Of a DNA stretch of 64,000 bases, positions 24,420 through 32,861 are shown piece after piece. The notes beneath the pieces are model-generated. The model did no database searches. It saw only the letters and a program-made list of their open reading frames with translations, and was not told where the DNA came from. The DNA lies in contig JBKJIJ010000011.1 of NCBI GenBank assembly GCA_046598525.1, positions 62,001 through 126,000 of the forward strand, read 5' to 3'. Positions within the stretch are counted from its first letter, which is position 1, and every line of letters starts with the position of its first letter. The stretch comes from Methylotenera_A sp046598525. Its GTDB lineage: Bacteria; Pseudomonadota; Gammaproteobacteria; Burkholderiales; Methylophilaceae. The position numbers and the translations under genes were made by a program.

Positions 24420-24914
24420 GTGGTTATTAGAAACAGAATGGCCATTTTTGGGTGGGTGTTCACAACAATTTTTCTGATTTTTTGTGCGTTGATTACCTAC
24501 ATTCTCATCAGAGATGGCTCTTCAAATATACAAATTGATCCGCCAAGCAATACCAATGTGTATCCGCATTGGTTTGTGCCATTAATCATGCTGGGATTTT
24601 GGATTGCGGGCATTACCGCTACGGCTTATGCATGGCATATTCCAATTGTGCGGGTATCTGTTTTGCAAAAAGCATTTGTTTTGGTTGAGCTAATCTACCC
24701 GCTACGCACGGTTAAACATGTATTTTCGGTTACAGAAATTCAACCCGCAACCGTGATTGAGACTAAAGATAGCGATGGCGATGTTTATTTTGAGTGTCAG
24801 TTTAGGGCGAATAACGGCTTTTTAACCACAATGGCTGAAAGCAGCAACAAAGAGTTGTGCGAACGCTGTTGCAGGCAATTTAATGAAGCGATTGAGCGGC
24901 ATAACAATGGCTAA
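24420..24914 (+). CDS. Membrane protein of unknown function
   Basis: This 164-residue protein has two N-terminal membrane helices (about 8-31 and 51-70) followed by a soluble domain of ~90 residues (RVSVLQKAFVLVELIYPLRTVKHVF...), and ends with a Cys pair in ELCERCC. GTG 24420 is preferred because AAGG lies 7 nt upstream; ATG 24438 is an alternative. No family is recognised. It lies just outside the last attC and lacks a downstream attC of its own, so it is not an intact cassette. Confidence 0.7.
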   Translation: MVIRNRMAIFGWVFTTIFLIFCALITYILIRDGSSNIQIDPPSNTNVYPHWFVPLIMLGFWIAGITATAYAWHIPIVRVSVLQKAFVLVELIYPLRTVKHVFSVTEIQPATVIETKDSDGDVYFECQFRANNGFLTTMAESSNKELCERCCRQFNEAIERHNNG

Positions 24915-25022
24915 ATTTCACTATCATAGCTGAGTAGTGCGGATATAAATTTAGCCGCAATGTGCGATAAATGCTTTGCAAAAAATAGGCAGCCTACCAA
25001 GACTTGGTTTATAGGAAATATC

Positions 25023-25364
25023 ATGACAATGTATCTAATCGCTATTCATCACCCAAACGATTACAACCCGCTTGCGGCAGAAGATGAAGTAATGTCGCGC
25101 GACATTGATACGCTTAACGATGAGATGGTGGCTGCTGGTGTTAGGGTTTTTGTGGGCGGCTTGCAGCCGATTAATAAGGCGAAATCGTTGCGATTGCAAA
25201 TTAACAGTGAAGTGCTAGTTAATGATGGCCAATACTTGAACACCTCTGAACATGTTGGCGGTTTTTGGGTGCTGCAAGTGGCTAACTTAGATGAAGCGTT
25301 GATGTGGGGGCGCAAGGCGGCTATCGCTTGCCGCGCGCCAGTTGAGGTGCGCGCTTTTAATTAA
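25023..25364 (+). CDS. YCII-related (YciI/DGPF-type) domain protein
   Basis: This 113-residue soluble protein opens with MTMYLIAIHHPNDYNPL and has EMVAAGVRVFVGGLQP and GGFWVLQVANLDEALMWGRKA. These are the layout of the YCII-related dimeric alpha-beta barrel family. The enzymatic role is unknown. I start at ATG 25023, preceded by GGAAAT; an in-frame ATG at 24960 would add a Cys/Lys-rich stretch not typical of the family. It appears monocistronic. Confidence 0.75.
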   Translation: MTMYLIAIHHPNDYNPLAAEDEVMSRDIDTLNDEMVAAGVRVFVGGLQPINKAKSLRLQINSEVLVNDGQYLNTSEHVGGFWVLQVANLDEALMWGRKAAIACRAPVEVRAFN

Positions 25365-25395
25365 CCGATAGGTGTTTCAGACTTTAAATTCAAAA

Positions 25396-25423
25396 TGGAT
25401 TCCCGCTTTCGCGGGAATGTCGG
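25396..25423. repeat. dRS3-like short palindromic repeat
   Basis: TGGATTCCCGC-TTTC-GCGGGAATGtCGG is a short palindrome with the ATTCCC...GGGAAT ends of the neisserial dRS3 type. It is almost identical to the one at 62436. Remaining intergenic sequence up to recN has no other clear feature. Confidence 0.75.
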
Positions 25424-25520
25424 AGAATGTTTTAGGCGATAGTAAAGTTAAAACCACTGTGTTGCCCATATCGCGATACGGGCAGGCTAATGCCTAGTAA
25501 GGAATGACGGCGAAATAGTT

Positions 25521-27170
25521 TTAAACGCCCAGCATCTCTTTTGCATGAGTCCGCGTGGTATCGGTAATTTGAATGCCGCCCAACATCCGCGCGATTTCTT
25601 CTACTCTTTCAGGCTTACTTAATGCTTGAATATGGCTTAAGGTTGCGCCATTTGTTTGCGATTTGCTCACTTGTAAATGTTGCGCGGCTTGTGATGCTAC
25701 TTGCGGCAAATGAGTAATCACCAGCACTTGGCGCTCTGCGCCTAGTTGTTTGAGTAATTGGCCTACTACCTCGGCCACGCCGCCACCAATGCCTACATCC
25801 ACTTCATCGAAAATCATGCAGGGCACGCTGCCTTGAGAGGCGGTGGTGACATGTAAAGCTAAGCTAATTCTGGATAATTCGCCGCCGGATGCTACTTTAT
25901 TAAGTGGTCGTGGCTCTACGCCTGCATGGCCTGCCACTAAAAATTCAACCGTTTCAAGCCCATTGGCTGATGCTTCACAGGCATTTAAAACAACGCTGAA
26001 TTGGCCGCCGCTTAATGATAAGCGTTGCATTTCATTGCTGATTTTTTGGCTAAGTGTTTTAGAGACTTGTTGGCGTTTTTGGCTAAGTGTTTTGGCGGCC
26101 GTTTGGTAGGCGTTTAGCGCCTCTTGCTCAAGCTTTAACAGCGCGCCATCGTTGGCAAAAGTTTCCAATTCGGCCATGCGTAGTTGGCATGTCACTAATA
26201 ATTCGGGCAACTCTTCTGGTTTGCTGCGGTATTTGCGCGAGGCGTTATGCACGCTTTGAATGCGATTATCTACTTCTGCCAGCCTTGCTGGATCTAGCTC
26301 GGCTTTTTGCAGATAGCGATTAAGCGCGCGGCTGGCTTCTTCTAGCTGTATCAAGGCAGAATCCACATTATCGGCAGCGTCTTTTAGCTGTGCATCAAAA
26401 TCCACCAAGCCGATTAATTTTTGTTGCACTTGCGCCAATAAATTACTAATGTTCACATCGTTTTCATCCAGCAAGGCAATGCAGGCCTCTAGCCCAGAAA
26501 GCAGCGATGCGCCATTGGCTAAACGGTGATGTTCTTGCTGAATATCTTGCCAATCATCTAGGCTAAAATTTAATTGCTGCAATTCACGCGTTTTATCGCG
26601 CAATTCGGCTAATTCATCGGCATAGGCAGCGGCATTTTTTTCAACAGCCAAGCGTTTTGTGTGCAAGCTGTGCCATGTTTTATAATGCTGCGCGACTTGG
26701 CTTGCTAATTCAGCGTTATGTGCAAAGTCATCTAAAATTTGGCGTTGCGTGCTGGATTTTAATAAGGAGTGATGTGCGTTTTGGCTGTAAATATCCACCA
26801 AAAATTCGCCTAACTCTTTCATTTGATTAACGGTAGCGGATGCGCCATTAATAAAGCCACGGCTGCGGCCATCGGCATAAATCACGCGCCGCATCATTAA
26901 TTGGTCGTCTACTTCTATTTCGTTTTCAGTTAACCACGCTTTGGCGGCGCTATTATCATTCATTGAAAAAGTGGCGCTAATATCGGCTTTATCGCAGCCT
27001 GCGCGGGCGACCAAGCCATCGTTTCGTGCGCCTAAGGTTAGCGATAAAGCATCAATTAAAATAGATTTACCTGCGCCGGTTTCGCCCGTAAGCGTGGTAA
27101 AGCCGCGGTCAAACTCTAAATCGAGCTTGTCTACAATAATAAAATCGCGAATGGAAAGTGCTTGTAACAT
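25521..27170 (-). CDS. recN: DNA repair protein RecN
   Basis: RecN is an SMC-like ATPase acting in double-strand break repair. Walker A is GETGAGKS (residues 29-36). A central coiled coil of ~160-380 separates the halves. The C-terminal half has ASGGELSRISLALH (signature), CMIFDEVDVGIGG (Walker B) and VLVITHLPQVA. At 549 residues it has family length. It begins 6 bp after an upstream small gene on the same strand. I see no LexA box immediately upstream. Confidence 0.96.
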   Translation of the reverse strand: MLQALSIRDFIIVDKLDLEFDRGFTTLTGETGAGKSILIDALSLTLGARNDGLVARAGCDKADISATFSMNDNSAAKAWLTENEIEVDDQLMMRRVIYADGRSRGFINGASATVNQMKELGEFLVDIYSQNAHHSLLKSSTQRQILDDFAHNAELASQVAQHYKTWHSLHTKRLAVEKNAAAYADELAELRDKTRELQQLNFSLDDWQDIQQEHHRLANGASLLSGLEACIALLDENDVNISNLLAQVQQKLIGLVDFDAQLKDAADNVDSALIQLEEASRALNRYLQKAELDPARLAEVDNRIQSVHNASRKYRSKPEELPELLVTCQLRMAELETFANDGALLKLEQEALNAYQTAAKTLSQKRQQVSKTLSQKISNEMQRLSLSGGQFSVVLNACEASANGLETVEFLVAGHAGVEPRPLNKVASGGELSRISLALHVTTASQGSVPCMIFDEVDVGIGGGVAEVVGQLLKQLGAERQVLVITHLPQVASQAAQHLQVSKSQTNGATLSHIQALSKPERVEEIARMLGGIQITDTTRTHAKEMLGV

Positions 27171-27176
27171 AAATAA

Positions 27177-27545
27177 TTAGTATTTTTCGCGCACAATTGT
27201 GCCTTCTAGCACATAGCGGTCTTTATTATCCGTAATCGTTGAATACACTTTCATGCCTTTAAAATCTAGCGCTTGGCTGACTTGTACGCCCGTTTTTTCT
27301 ACCCATGTGGCGTAATAAATATGCTTATTTAATTTAAATCGCTGTGGCGCTTCAATGCCTTTTACGCCCAATTCGCTACCTTTTATGCATTCCCAAGACA
27401 TGGTTTTGCTATTAGCAATCACGCGGTAAACAGTGCCTGCTTTGTATTGGTATAAAAATTGGCCTATATAAGATTCTGCCGCAGAAGCGTTTACAGAACT
27501 TAACAGTAAAATAGAGGTGGTGAGTAGTGATAAAGTTTTTAGCAT
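27177..27545 (-). CDS. Secreted small protein (MoaF-like beta-barrel fold possible)
   Basis: This 122-residue protein has a signal peptide (1-22, NASAAE). It is otherwise beta-rich: YIGQFLYQYKAGTVYRVIANSKTMSWECI, then YYATWVEKTGVQVSQALDFKGMKVYSTIT and YVLEGTIV. The pattern resembles small MoaF-related lipocalin-like proteins, but this is a weak resemblance. It lies between nadK and recN, 6 bp from recN and 145 bp from nadK, with a long hairpin repeat in the latter gap. The function is unknown. Confidence 0.7.
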   Translation of the reverse strand: MLKTLSLLTTSILLLSSVNASAAESYIGQFLYQYKAGTVYRVIANSKTMSWECIKGSELGVKGIEAPQRFKLNKHIYYATWVEKTGVQVSQALDFKGMKVYSTITDNKDRYVLEGTIVREKY

Positions 27546-27584
27546 GGTTTATTTTTTATTAAAAAATGTTTAGGCAAAATTTAG

Positions 27585-27691
27585 TTTTTTTGCTTAAAAT
27601 CGAAAATGACAAGGCGACGAGTCGAAGACAGTACGAATAGTACGGCAAGACGAAGGCAACGCAGTCAGTTTTGATTTTTAGCAAAAAATTT
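27585..27691. repeat. Dispersed hairpin element, copy A
   Basis: Arms of about 26 bp, TTTTTTTGCTTAAAATCG.. (27585-27610) and ..TTTTGATTTTTAGCAAAAAA (27664-27691), flank a centre with GTACGAATAGTACGGCAAG and GGCAACGCAG. The right end overlaps the nadK stop codon. The core is a more divergent version of the elements at 42228 and 62511. Confidence 0.6.
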
Positions 27692-28559
27692 AGCCCCAGT
27701 TTAGCTTGTTGCGCAACATATCAAAATAACAATACTCACTTGGATGCAACAATTTCACTTGTTTCTCCGCGCGCTGCACTAACACCCTATCGCCTCTTTC
27801 TAGCAGCATTTGAAACTGGCCGTCGTAGCTTAATTGGCCATCATCGGTTTGTATCATGGTAATTTGAATCAAGCTTGAGCTATTAACCGCGATTGGCCGA
27901 TTGCTTAAAGTGTGCGGGCTAACTGGCACAATAGCGATGGCCTCTAAACTAGGGTGCAAAATCGGCCCGCCAGCGCTTAAGGCATAGGCCGTGGTGCCGG
28001 TTGGTGTGCTTAAAATTAAGCCATCGGCGCGTTGTTTGTGCACAAAACTACCGTTAATTTCTACGGTAATTTCTATTAATCTCAAGCCGCCTTTAATCAC
28101 TACATCGTTAAACGCCAAGCCTTGTTGAATGGTTTTGCCGCCGCGTATCACGCTGGCGTTTAGCAACATGCGCGATTCGATTTGGTAGCGATTGAATAGC
28201 ACTCTATCAACTGCGCCAAGCATATCTTCAGCACGCAAATCGGTTAAAAAACCAAAGCGGCCGCGATTAATGCCCACTAGCGGAATATCGTTATCAATCA
28301 AGCTTCTAGCCACGCTTAACATGGTGCCGTCGCCGCCCATCACAATGGCTAAATCTACCTTGCTGCCAATATTGGCTAATGACGCGGTATTAAAACCGGT
28401 TAATTCCGCATATTTTGCGGTGTTCTCTTCTATCCAAACGTCTATTTTTTTGGCTCTTAAATGCCGAGCTAAATCAGCCAAATCGGTTTGCATTAGCTGC
28501 AAAGCGTGCTGATTCATGTATTTGCCAATAATAGCGATGGATTTGAACGGCTGAGTCAT
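27690..28559 (-). CDS. nadK: NAD kinase
   Basis: NadK phosphorylates NAD to NADP in the cytoplasm. The conserved GGDGTM motif lies at about residue 75, followed by GINRGRFGFL. The nucleotide segment DGLILSTPTGTTAYALSAGGPI and VSPHTLSNRP are diagnostic. The length of 289 is normal. It sits between recN and hrcA as in other betaproteobacteria. A hairpin repeat abuts its 3' end. Confidence 0.97.
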   Translation of the reverse strand: MTQPFKSIAIIGKYMNQHALQLMQTDLADLARHLRAKKIDVWIEENTAKYAELTGFNTASLANIGSKVDLAIVMGGDGTMLSVARSLIDNDIPLVGINRGRFGFLTDLRAEDMLGAVDRVLFNRYQIESRMLLNASVIRGGKTIQQGLAFNDVVIKGGLRLIEITVEINGSFVHKQRADGLILSTPTGTTAYALSAGGPILHPSLEAIAIVPVSPHTLSNRPIAVNSSSLIQITMIQTDDGQLSYDGQFQMLLERGDRVLVQRAEKQVKLLHPSEYCYFDMLRNKLNWG

Positions 28560-28613
28560 CTCAGCATTAAATCATAGATACGTGCTTTGAAAAAGTAAGC
28601 CTATAAAATATTA

Positions 28614-28658
28614 ACAAAAAAGCTGGCTCCGCCTATTAAATGCATGCAGAGCCAGCTT
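28614..28658 (-). terminator. Intrinsic terminator of the PEP-CTERM gene
   Basis: The perfect 10-bp stem AAGCTGGCTC / GAGCCAGCTT has a 19-nt loop and is followed on the minus strand by TTTTTTG. Confidence 0.82.
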
Positions 28659-28714
28659 GAAAAAGCGCTTAAATTAGGGGACTAAGTTAAGCGCAAATTA
28701 CAACAAAAGCTTAA

Positions 28715-29602
28715 TTAAATAGATTTACGTCTAAAACTTGCAAAACCAATTAAGGCAGAACCAAATAACCAAGCGGCTGCTGGCACAGGTACGGCGGATG
28801 GTGCTGCTGCTAAACCAATCACTCCACGGCCGAATTGACCAATTTGACTCGCTTTACCGGTTACTAAATCCACATCAAATAATCGAGTCTGTCCATTGCC
28901 GTCACCTACTGTCGCAGCAAGGAATGCACTGCCATCTGCAAAAATCTCAAAGCCATTAACCGCTGCAATATTAGCGTTAAGTCCGCCAACCACTTGAATA
29001 TTTGGTGCATTAAATGCGCCAGCAGCTGCATTAACGTTTAATGTATCCGTAGCGCCATTAATGTAATAAAGCGTTGGCGTAGATGTTGGCGCGCCTGCTG
29101 GGGTTGAGCCTGTATAAGCAACTGCTGAAAAGCCTGTACCAATATTAGCACCAGCAAGATTACCAACCACACCAGTGTTTACGTTAACGGCATAGTTGTT
29201 ACCTGCTGACGAAACTAAACGTAGTGACGCATTGCCAGCAAAATCAGCCATTGGATTAAAATCAAAACCATAACCTAAAGATGCGTTGATAATTGATGTA
29301 TTAAGTGCCGTTACAAATGTGGCTGCGCCAGAAGAAGCGTTAACTGTATACACATTATTAGACGTACTAATGCCGTAAATGGTGTTGTTTGATGGCCTTA
29401 AATCAATGCCAATTAATGATTCGCCTGAGTTTAAGCCGCTAATATTGACAAATGCGGCGGCGGCCACGTTGGCTGAATCGAATACGCCAATTTGATTATT
29501 GGTGCTAAGACCAACTAAACTAGCGGCTTGAGCGGCATTAAATGCCGCCGAACTTGCTACAAAACCTAATGCTAACGTGATTTTCGACCATGTTAATTTC
29601 AT
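28715..29602 (-). CDS. DUF4394 protein with PEP-CTERM sorting signal
   Basis: The signal peptide ends at about residue 26 (NAAQA). The central domain follows the DUF4394 pattern: LVGLSTNNQIGVFDSANV, SGLNSGESLIGIDLRPSNNTIYGIS and NVYTVNASSGAATFV. The C-terminus, VPVPAAAWLFGSALIGFASFRRK, is a PEP-CTERM sorting tag with a membrane helix and basic tail. Such proteins are exported and processed by exosortase, usually with exopolysaccharide production. No exosortase gene lies in this window. ATG 29602 has GGAGA upstream; 295 residues. The specific role is unknown. Confidence 0.88.
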   Translation of the reverse strand: MKLTWSKITLALGFVASSAAFNAAQAASLVGLSTNNQIGVFDSANVAAAAFVNISGLNSGESLIGIDLRPSNNTIYGISTSNNVYTVNASSGAATFVTALNTSIINASLGYGFDFNPMADFAGNASLRLVSSAGNNYAVNVNTGVVGNLAGANIGTGFSAVAYTGSTPAGAPTSTPTLYYINGATDTLNVNAAAGAFNAPNIQVVGGLNANIAAVNGFEIFADGSAFLAATVGDGNGQTRLFDVDLVTGKASQIGQFGRGVIGLAAAPSAVPVPAAAWLFGSALIGFASFRRKSI

Positions 29603-29717
29603 GATAAATCTCCAAAATAAATTAAAAAGTAAACTCAAAGTAATGCATACGGATTCAATGGATCCATAATGGCTTACATAAGCAAACTGATTTTGGATGC
29701 AGCTAAAACTTAAAAAT

Positions 29718-29770
29718 AAGCCGCATTAGCCCGAACGGGCTAATCAAACAGTTTTAAATATGCGGCTTTT
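29718..29770. promoter_or_regulatory. Nested hairpin in the region between the PEP-CTERM gene and hrcA
   Basis: An outer stem AAGCCGCAT/ATGCGGCTT encloses an inner perfect stem ATTAGCCCG-aa-CGGGCTAAT plus a single-stranded AT-rich segment. On the minus strand it is followed by TTATTTTTAAG. It sits about 115 nt upstream of the PEP-CTERM start and could be a leader attenuator or a free terminator. Confidence 0.55.
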
Positions 29771-29877
29771 GAATGTGTCATCAAAATGAAACCTAGTTTC
29801 AATCGTTGAATCTCACTAATAAGGCCGCAATTAAGGCAAAATAACGGTGTATTTTTTAAAGGCTTATTGCTTAAATT

Positions 29878-30888
29878 TTGGATAAACGCGCACAAATATT
29901 ATTAAAAACCTTGGTAGAGCATTACATTAGTGATGGTCAGCCGATTGGATCGCGCACATTATTGCAGCATAGCGGCTTGGATATTAGCGCGGCGACCATT
30001 CGCAATGTAATGAGCGACCTTGAGCAACTGGGTTTTGTGGCCAGCCCGCACACGTCGGCTGGGCGCATTCCCACCCAAAAAGGTTACCGTTTATTTGTGG
30101 ATTCATTATTAACGGTAAAGCCGCTTGAAAATCACGCCATTGCGCATTTAAAAAGCGGCTTAAATTCGCCCAACCAAAGTGAGCTGATTAGCAGCGCAGC
30201 GGATATGCTGTCGCAACTAACGCAATTTGCCGGCGTGGTGATGATACCTAAGCGCCAGCGCGTGGCTTTTAAGCATTTAGAATTTTTGCCGCTTACCGAA
30301 AAACGCGTGCTGGTGATTATTGTGACCAGCGATGGCAATGTGCAAAACCGCATTATTTTGTCTGAAAAGCCTTATTCGGCCAGCGAATTAACCCAAGCCA
30401 GCAATTATTTTAATGCGCATTTTTCTGGCCAAACCTTTGATGAAGTGCATATTAAATTGCATGCCGAATTGCAACAAATGCAATCGGACATGAATAAATT
30501 GATGACCGCGGCGCTGGATGCCAGCAATAAAGCCGCCAGCAACGATGGCGTGGTGATTGCGGGTGAGCGCAATTTGCTGCATGTGGATGAGCTATCGACC
30601 AATGTGAACAGCTTGCGCAAATTGTTTGAAGTGTTTGAACGCCGCACCAGCCTAATGCAGCTACTAGATAATAGCCAGCGCGCCGAAGGCATTCAGATTT
30701 TTATTGGCAACGAAAGCGGCTATTTGCCGCTGGATGAATGCTCAATGGTCACCGCACCTTATGAAGCAGACGGCCAAGTGGTGGGCACTTTGGGCGTAAT
30801 TGGCCCAACCAGAATGGCCTATGAGCGTGTGATTCCCATTGTGGATGTAACCGCCAAATTGCTTTCAAACGCTTTATCTGGCCACTAG
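29878..30888 (+). CDS. hrcA: Heat-inducible transcription repressor HrcA
   Basis: HrcA represses chaperone operons through CIRCE operators. The winged-helix N-terminus reads KRAQILLKTLVEHYISDGQPIGSRTL, SAATIRNVMSDLEQLGFVASPHTSAGRIPTQKGYR. The C-terminus has GIQIFIGNES and APYEADGQVVGTLGVIGPTRMAYERVIPIV. The product has 336 residues. No ATG is available: TTG 29878 is used here, but TTG 29866 would give MLKFLDKRAQ and lies nearer to AAAGG. I do not see a CIRCE element near hrcA or near grpE-dnaK in this window. Confidence 0.95.
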   Translation: MDKRAQILLKTLVEHYISDGQPIGSRTLLQHSGLDISAATIRNVMSDLEQLGFVASPHTSAGRIPTQKGYRLFVDSLLTVKPLENHAIAHLKSGLNSPNQSELISSAADMLSQLTQFAGVVMIPKRQRVAFKHLEFLPLTEKRVLVIIVTSDGNVQNRIILSEKPYSASELTQASNYFNAHFSGQTFDEVHIKLHAELQQMQSDMNKLMTAALDASNKAASNDGVVIAGERNLLHVDELSTNVNSLRKLFEVFERRTSLMQLLDNSQRAEGIQIFIGNESGYLPLDECSMVTAPYEADGQVVGTLGVIGPTRMAYERVIPIVDVTAKLLSNALSGH

Positions 30889-31053
30889 TTTTAATCTAAA
30901 AAACTACAACTCTTGTCAGACAGCGCTGACAGCACAAACAGACGCATCCTGATTTTTTAAATCACCCACTAATCGCAGAATACGGGTTATGCAACACAAA
31001 CCGTTGTATGACTTATCTACACAAGCCATGCACAATCGATTAGGAGATTTAAA

Positions 31054-31272
31054 ATGAATACATTACACGCGAAAAAATTGACATCATTAGTAGTATTAGC
31101 TTGCGCAATCAGCATGTCTGCTTGCAGCGGCATGTCTACACGCGATAAAGCAACTGCCGCAGGCGCTGGTATTGGTGCGGTTACAGGTGCTGTGTTAACC
31201 GGTGGTAGCGCAATTGGTACTGTTGGTGGCGCAGCTGTTGGTGGCGTGATTGGTAACCAAGTAGGCAAGTAA
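31054..31272 (+). CDS. Small glycine-zipper lipoprotein (OsmB-like)
   Basis: This 72-residue protein has a lipoprotein signal (Cys24, ISMSAC) and a glycine-zipper hairpin: AAGAGIGAVTGAVLTGGSAIGTVGGAAVGGVIGNQVG. It resembles OsmB-type outer-membrane lipoproteins induced by osmotic or envelope stress. TAGGAG lies 8 nt upstream of the ATG. It precedes a small DUF3185 gene by 29 bp and may share its transcript. Confidence 0.82.
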   Translation: MNTLHAKKLTSLVVLACAISMSACSGMSTRDKATAAGAGIGAVTGAVLTGGSAIGTVGGAAVGGVIGNQVGK

Positions 31273-31301
31273 ATTTAATCGTCAATTAAGGGAGTATTAA
31301 A

Positions 31302-31520
31302 ATGGATACAACAAAAATGATTGGCGTTATTTTACTGGTGTTGGGTGCTTTGGGTTTGATTTACGGTGGCTTTAGTTACACAAAAGACAGCACCAAAGCC
31401 AAAATTGGCCCGATTGAATTAAAAGTGCAAGAAAAAGAGCAAGTGAATATTCCGCTTTGGGGCAGCATTGCAGCGCTGGCCGTTGGTGGCGTGTTGCTGG
31501 TTTCTGGCCGTCGCAAATAA
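31302..31520 (+). CDS. DUF3185-like small membrane protein
   Basis: This 72-residue protein has two membrane helices (about 5-25 and 51-68) and a soluble loop of charged residues between them (TKAKIGPIELKVQEKEQ). It has the DUF3185-type layout MIGVILLVLGALGLIYGGFSYT. The function is unknown. A GGGAG ribosome binding site precedes the ATG, and a strong terminator follows. Confidence 0.75.
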   Translation: MDTTKMIGVILLVLGALGLIYGGFSYTKDSTKAKIGPIELKVQEKEQVNIPLWGSIAALAVGGVLLVSGRRK

Positions 31521-31542
31521 ATAATTTGTAAAGGTGTTAATT

Positions 31543-31567
31543 AAAGGCGCAATTTGCGCCTTTTTTT
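31543..31567 (+). terminator. Intrinsic terminator after the small membrane protein gene
   Basis: The stem AAAGGCGCA / TGCGCCTTT has an AT loop and is followed by a run of T. Confidence 0.88.
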
Positions 31568-31651
31568 ACGCAACCATTTTTTTACGCCACAAGCTTGCTT
31601 GGCAATGCTTTGCTAATAGCTATTGGCGCGCGTTTACTCTAAAATTGCCAC

Positions 31652-32758
31652 ATGGCCTATTACAACCCCGAACCACCCTTTTCTCATGGCGACCAACTCA
31701 AAGTTGGCATCTTAATCGCTAATTTAGGCACGCCCGACGCGGCAACATCTAGCGCATTGCGGCGCTATTTAGGCCAATTTTTAATGGATAGGCGAGTGGT
31801 AGAAATTCCGCGCTTTATTTGGTGCTGGATTTTGCATTGCATTATTTTGGTGATTCGCCCCAAAAAATCGGCCGCCAAATATGCGCAAGTGTGGACGCCA
31901 GAAGGCTCACCATTGCTGGCACACGCGCAAAAACAAACCCAATTATTCAGTGGCTTTTTAGTGCAAAAAGTTAAATCGCCATTTGCGGTAGAGCTTGGCA
32001 TGAGCTACGGCAACCCCAGCATGAAATCGGCGCTTGAAAAACTAAAAGCCCAGCATTGCGACCGTATTTTGGTATTTCCATTATTTCCGCAATACGCCGC
32101 CAGCAGCAGCGCCGCTGTGTTTGATGCAGTTTGGAAAGTATTGCTTAAAATGCGCAATGTGCCTGCGGTGCGCACCGTTCGCAGCTATCACGATCACCCT
32201 GCTTATATTACCGCCTTGGCAAAAAGCGTGCAGGCTTATTGGCAAATTAACGGCAAGCCAACAAAGTTAGTCATGAGCTTTCATGGTGTACCAAAAGTGC
32301 ATTTAACCAAAGGTGACCCTTACCACTGCGCTTGCCACAAAACAGGCCGGCTATTGGCTGAAGCGTTGGGCTTAGGCAAAGATGAATACTCAATCGCGTT
32401 TCAATCGCGCTTTGGCAAGCAAGAATGGTTAAAACCTTATTTGGCAGGCGTTTTAGAAGATTTAGGTAAAGCAAAAACCAAACGTATTGATGTAGTTTGC
32501 CCAGGATTTAGCGCCGATTGCTTAGAAACGCTTGAAGAAATCGCCATGGAAGGCAAAGAGATTTTCACCCACGCGGGTGGCGGCGAATATCACTATATTC
32601 CGGCCTTAAACGAAAATGACGCATGGATTCATGCCATGACAGAAATAGCGCTGGAAAATCTGCAAGGCTGGGTAAGCGCTGATTGGGACAATATGCAGGC
32701 GAAAAAAGACAATGAAATGAGCAAATTGCGCGCACAGGCCATGGGTGTCAACCAATAA
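31652..32758 (+). CDS. hemH: Ferrochelatase
   Basis: HemH inserts Fe(II) into protoporphyrin IX at the membrane in the last haem step. ILIANLGTPDA opens the fold; MSFHGVPKVHL carries the catalytic His. YQSRFG-type residues appear as FQSRFGKQEWLKPY, and VVCPGFSADCLETLEEI is diagnostic. At 368 residues it has betaproteobacterial length. The CHKTGRLL segment (YHCACHKT) is a small Cys cluster, also seen in other beta HemH proteins. The 3' end overlaps a short direct-repeat series. Confidence 0.95.
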   Translation: MAYYNPEPPFSHGDQLKVGILIANLGTPDAATSSALRRYLGQFLMDRRVVEIPRFIWCWILHCIILVIRPKKSAAKYAQVWTPEGSPLLAHAQKQTQLFSGFLVQKVKSPFAVELGMSYGNPSMKSALEKLKAQHCDRILVFPLFPQYAASSSAAVFDAVWKVLLKMRNVPAVRTVRSYHDHPAYITALAKSVQAYWQINGKPTKLVMSFHGVPKVHLTKGDPYHCACHKTGRLLAEALGLGKDEYSIAFQSRFGKQEWLKPYLAGVLEDLGKAKTKRIDVVCPGFSADCLETLEEIAMEGKEIFTHAGGGEYHYIPALNENDAWIHAMTEIALENLQGWVSADWDNMQAKKDNEMSKLRAQAMGVNQ

Positions 32759-32825
32759 GCTTGCCAATCAATAGGCGCTTTAACTAACAGACGTGCCAAC
32801 CAATAGGCGTGCAAAACAATACGCG
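32747..32825 (+). repeat. Degenerate direct repeats downstream of hemH
   Basis: Four units resembling TGCCAACCAATAGGCG occur at about 32747, 32762, 32793 and 32812. The first overlaps the hemH stop, and the last merges into a TATAAT box (about 32826) ahead of hldD. Confidence 0.6.
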
Positions 32826-32861
32826 TTATAATTTCATTTTAAAGTAGATAGCGATGCAATT

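Noticed and set aside
27546..27689. LexA box for recN
   Set aside because: No CTGT-N8-ACAG type palindrome was found upstream of recN or its neighbour; the region holds the hairpin element.
29639..29877. CIRCE operator at hrcA
   Set aside because: No TTAGCACTC-N9-GAGTGCTAA pattern is present. The palindrome there is a different GC-rich nested hairpin.
30905..30935. TGTCAG...CTGACA palindrome after hrcA as a regulator site or terminator
   Set aside because: The arms are only six bases with no T-run, and no known operator matches convincingly.
32747..32825. Possible CRISPR-like array
   Set aside because: The units are short and degenerate, the spacing is irregular and there are no cas genes.
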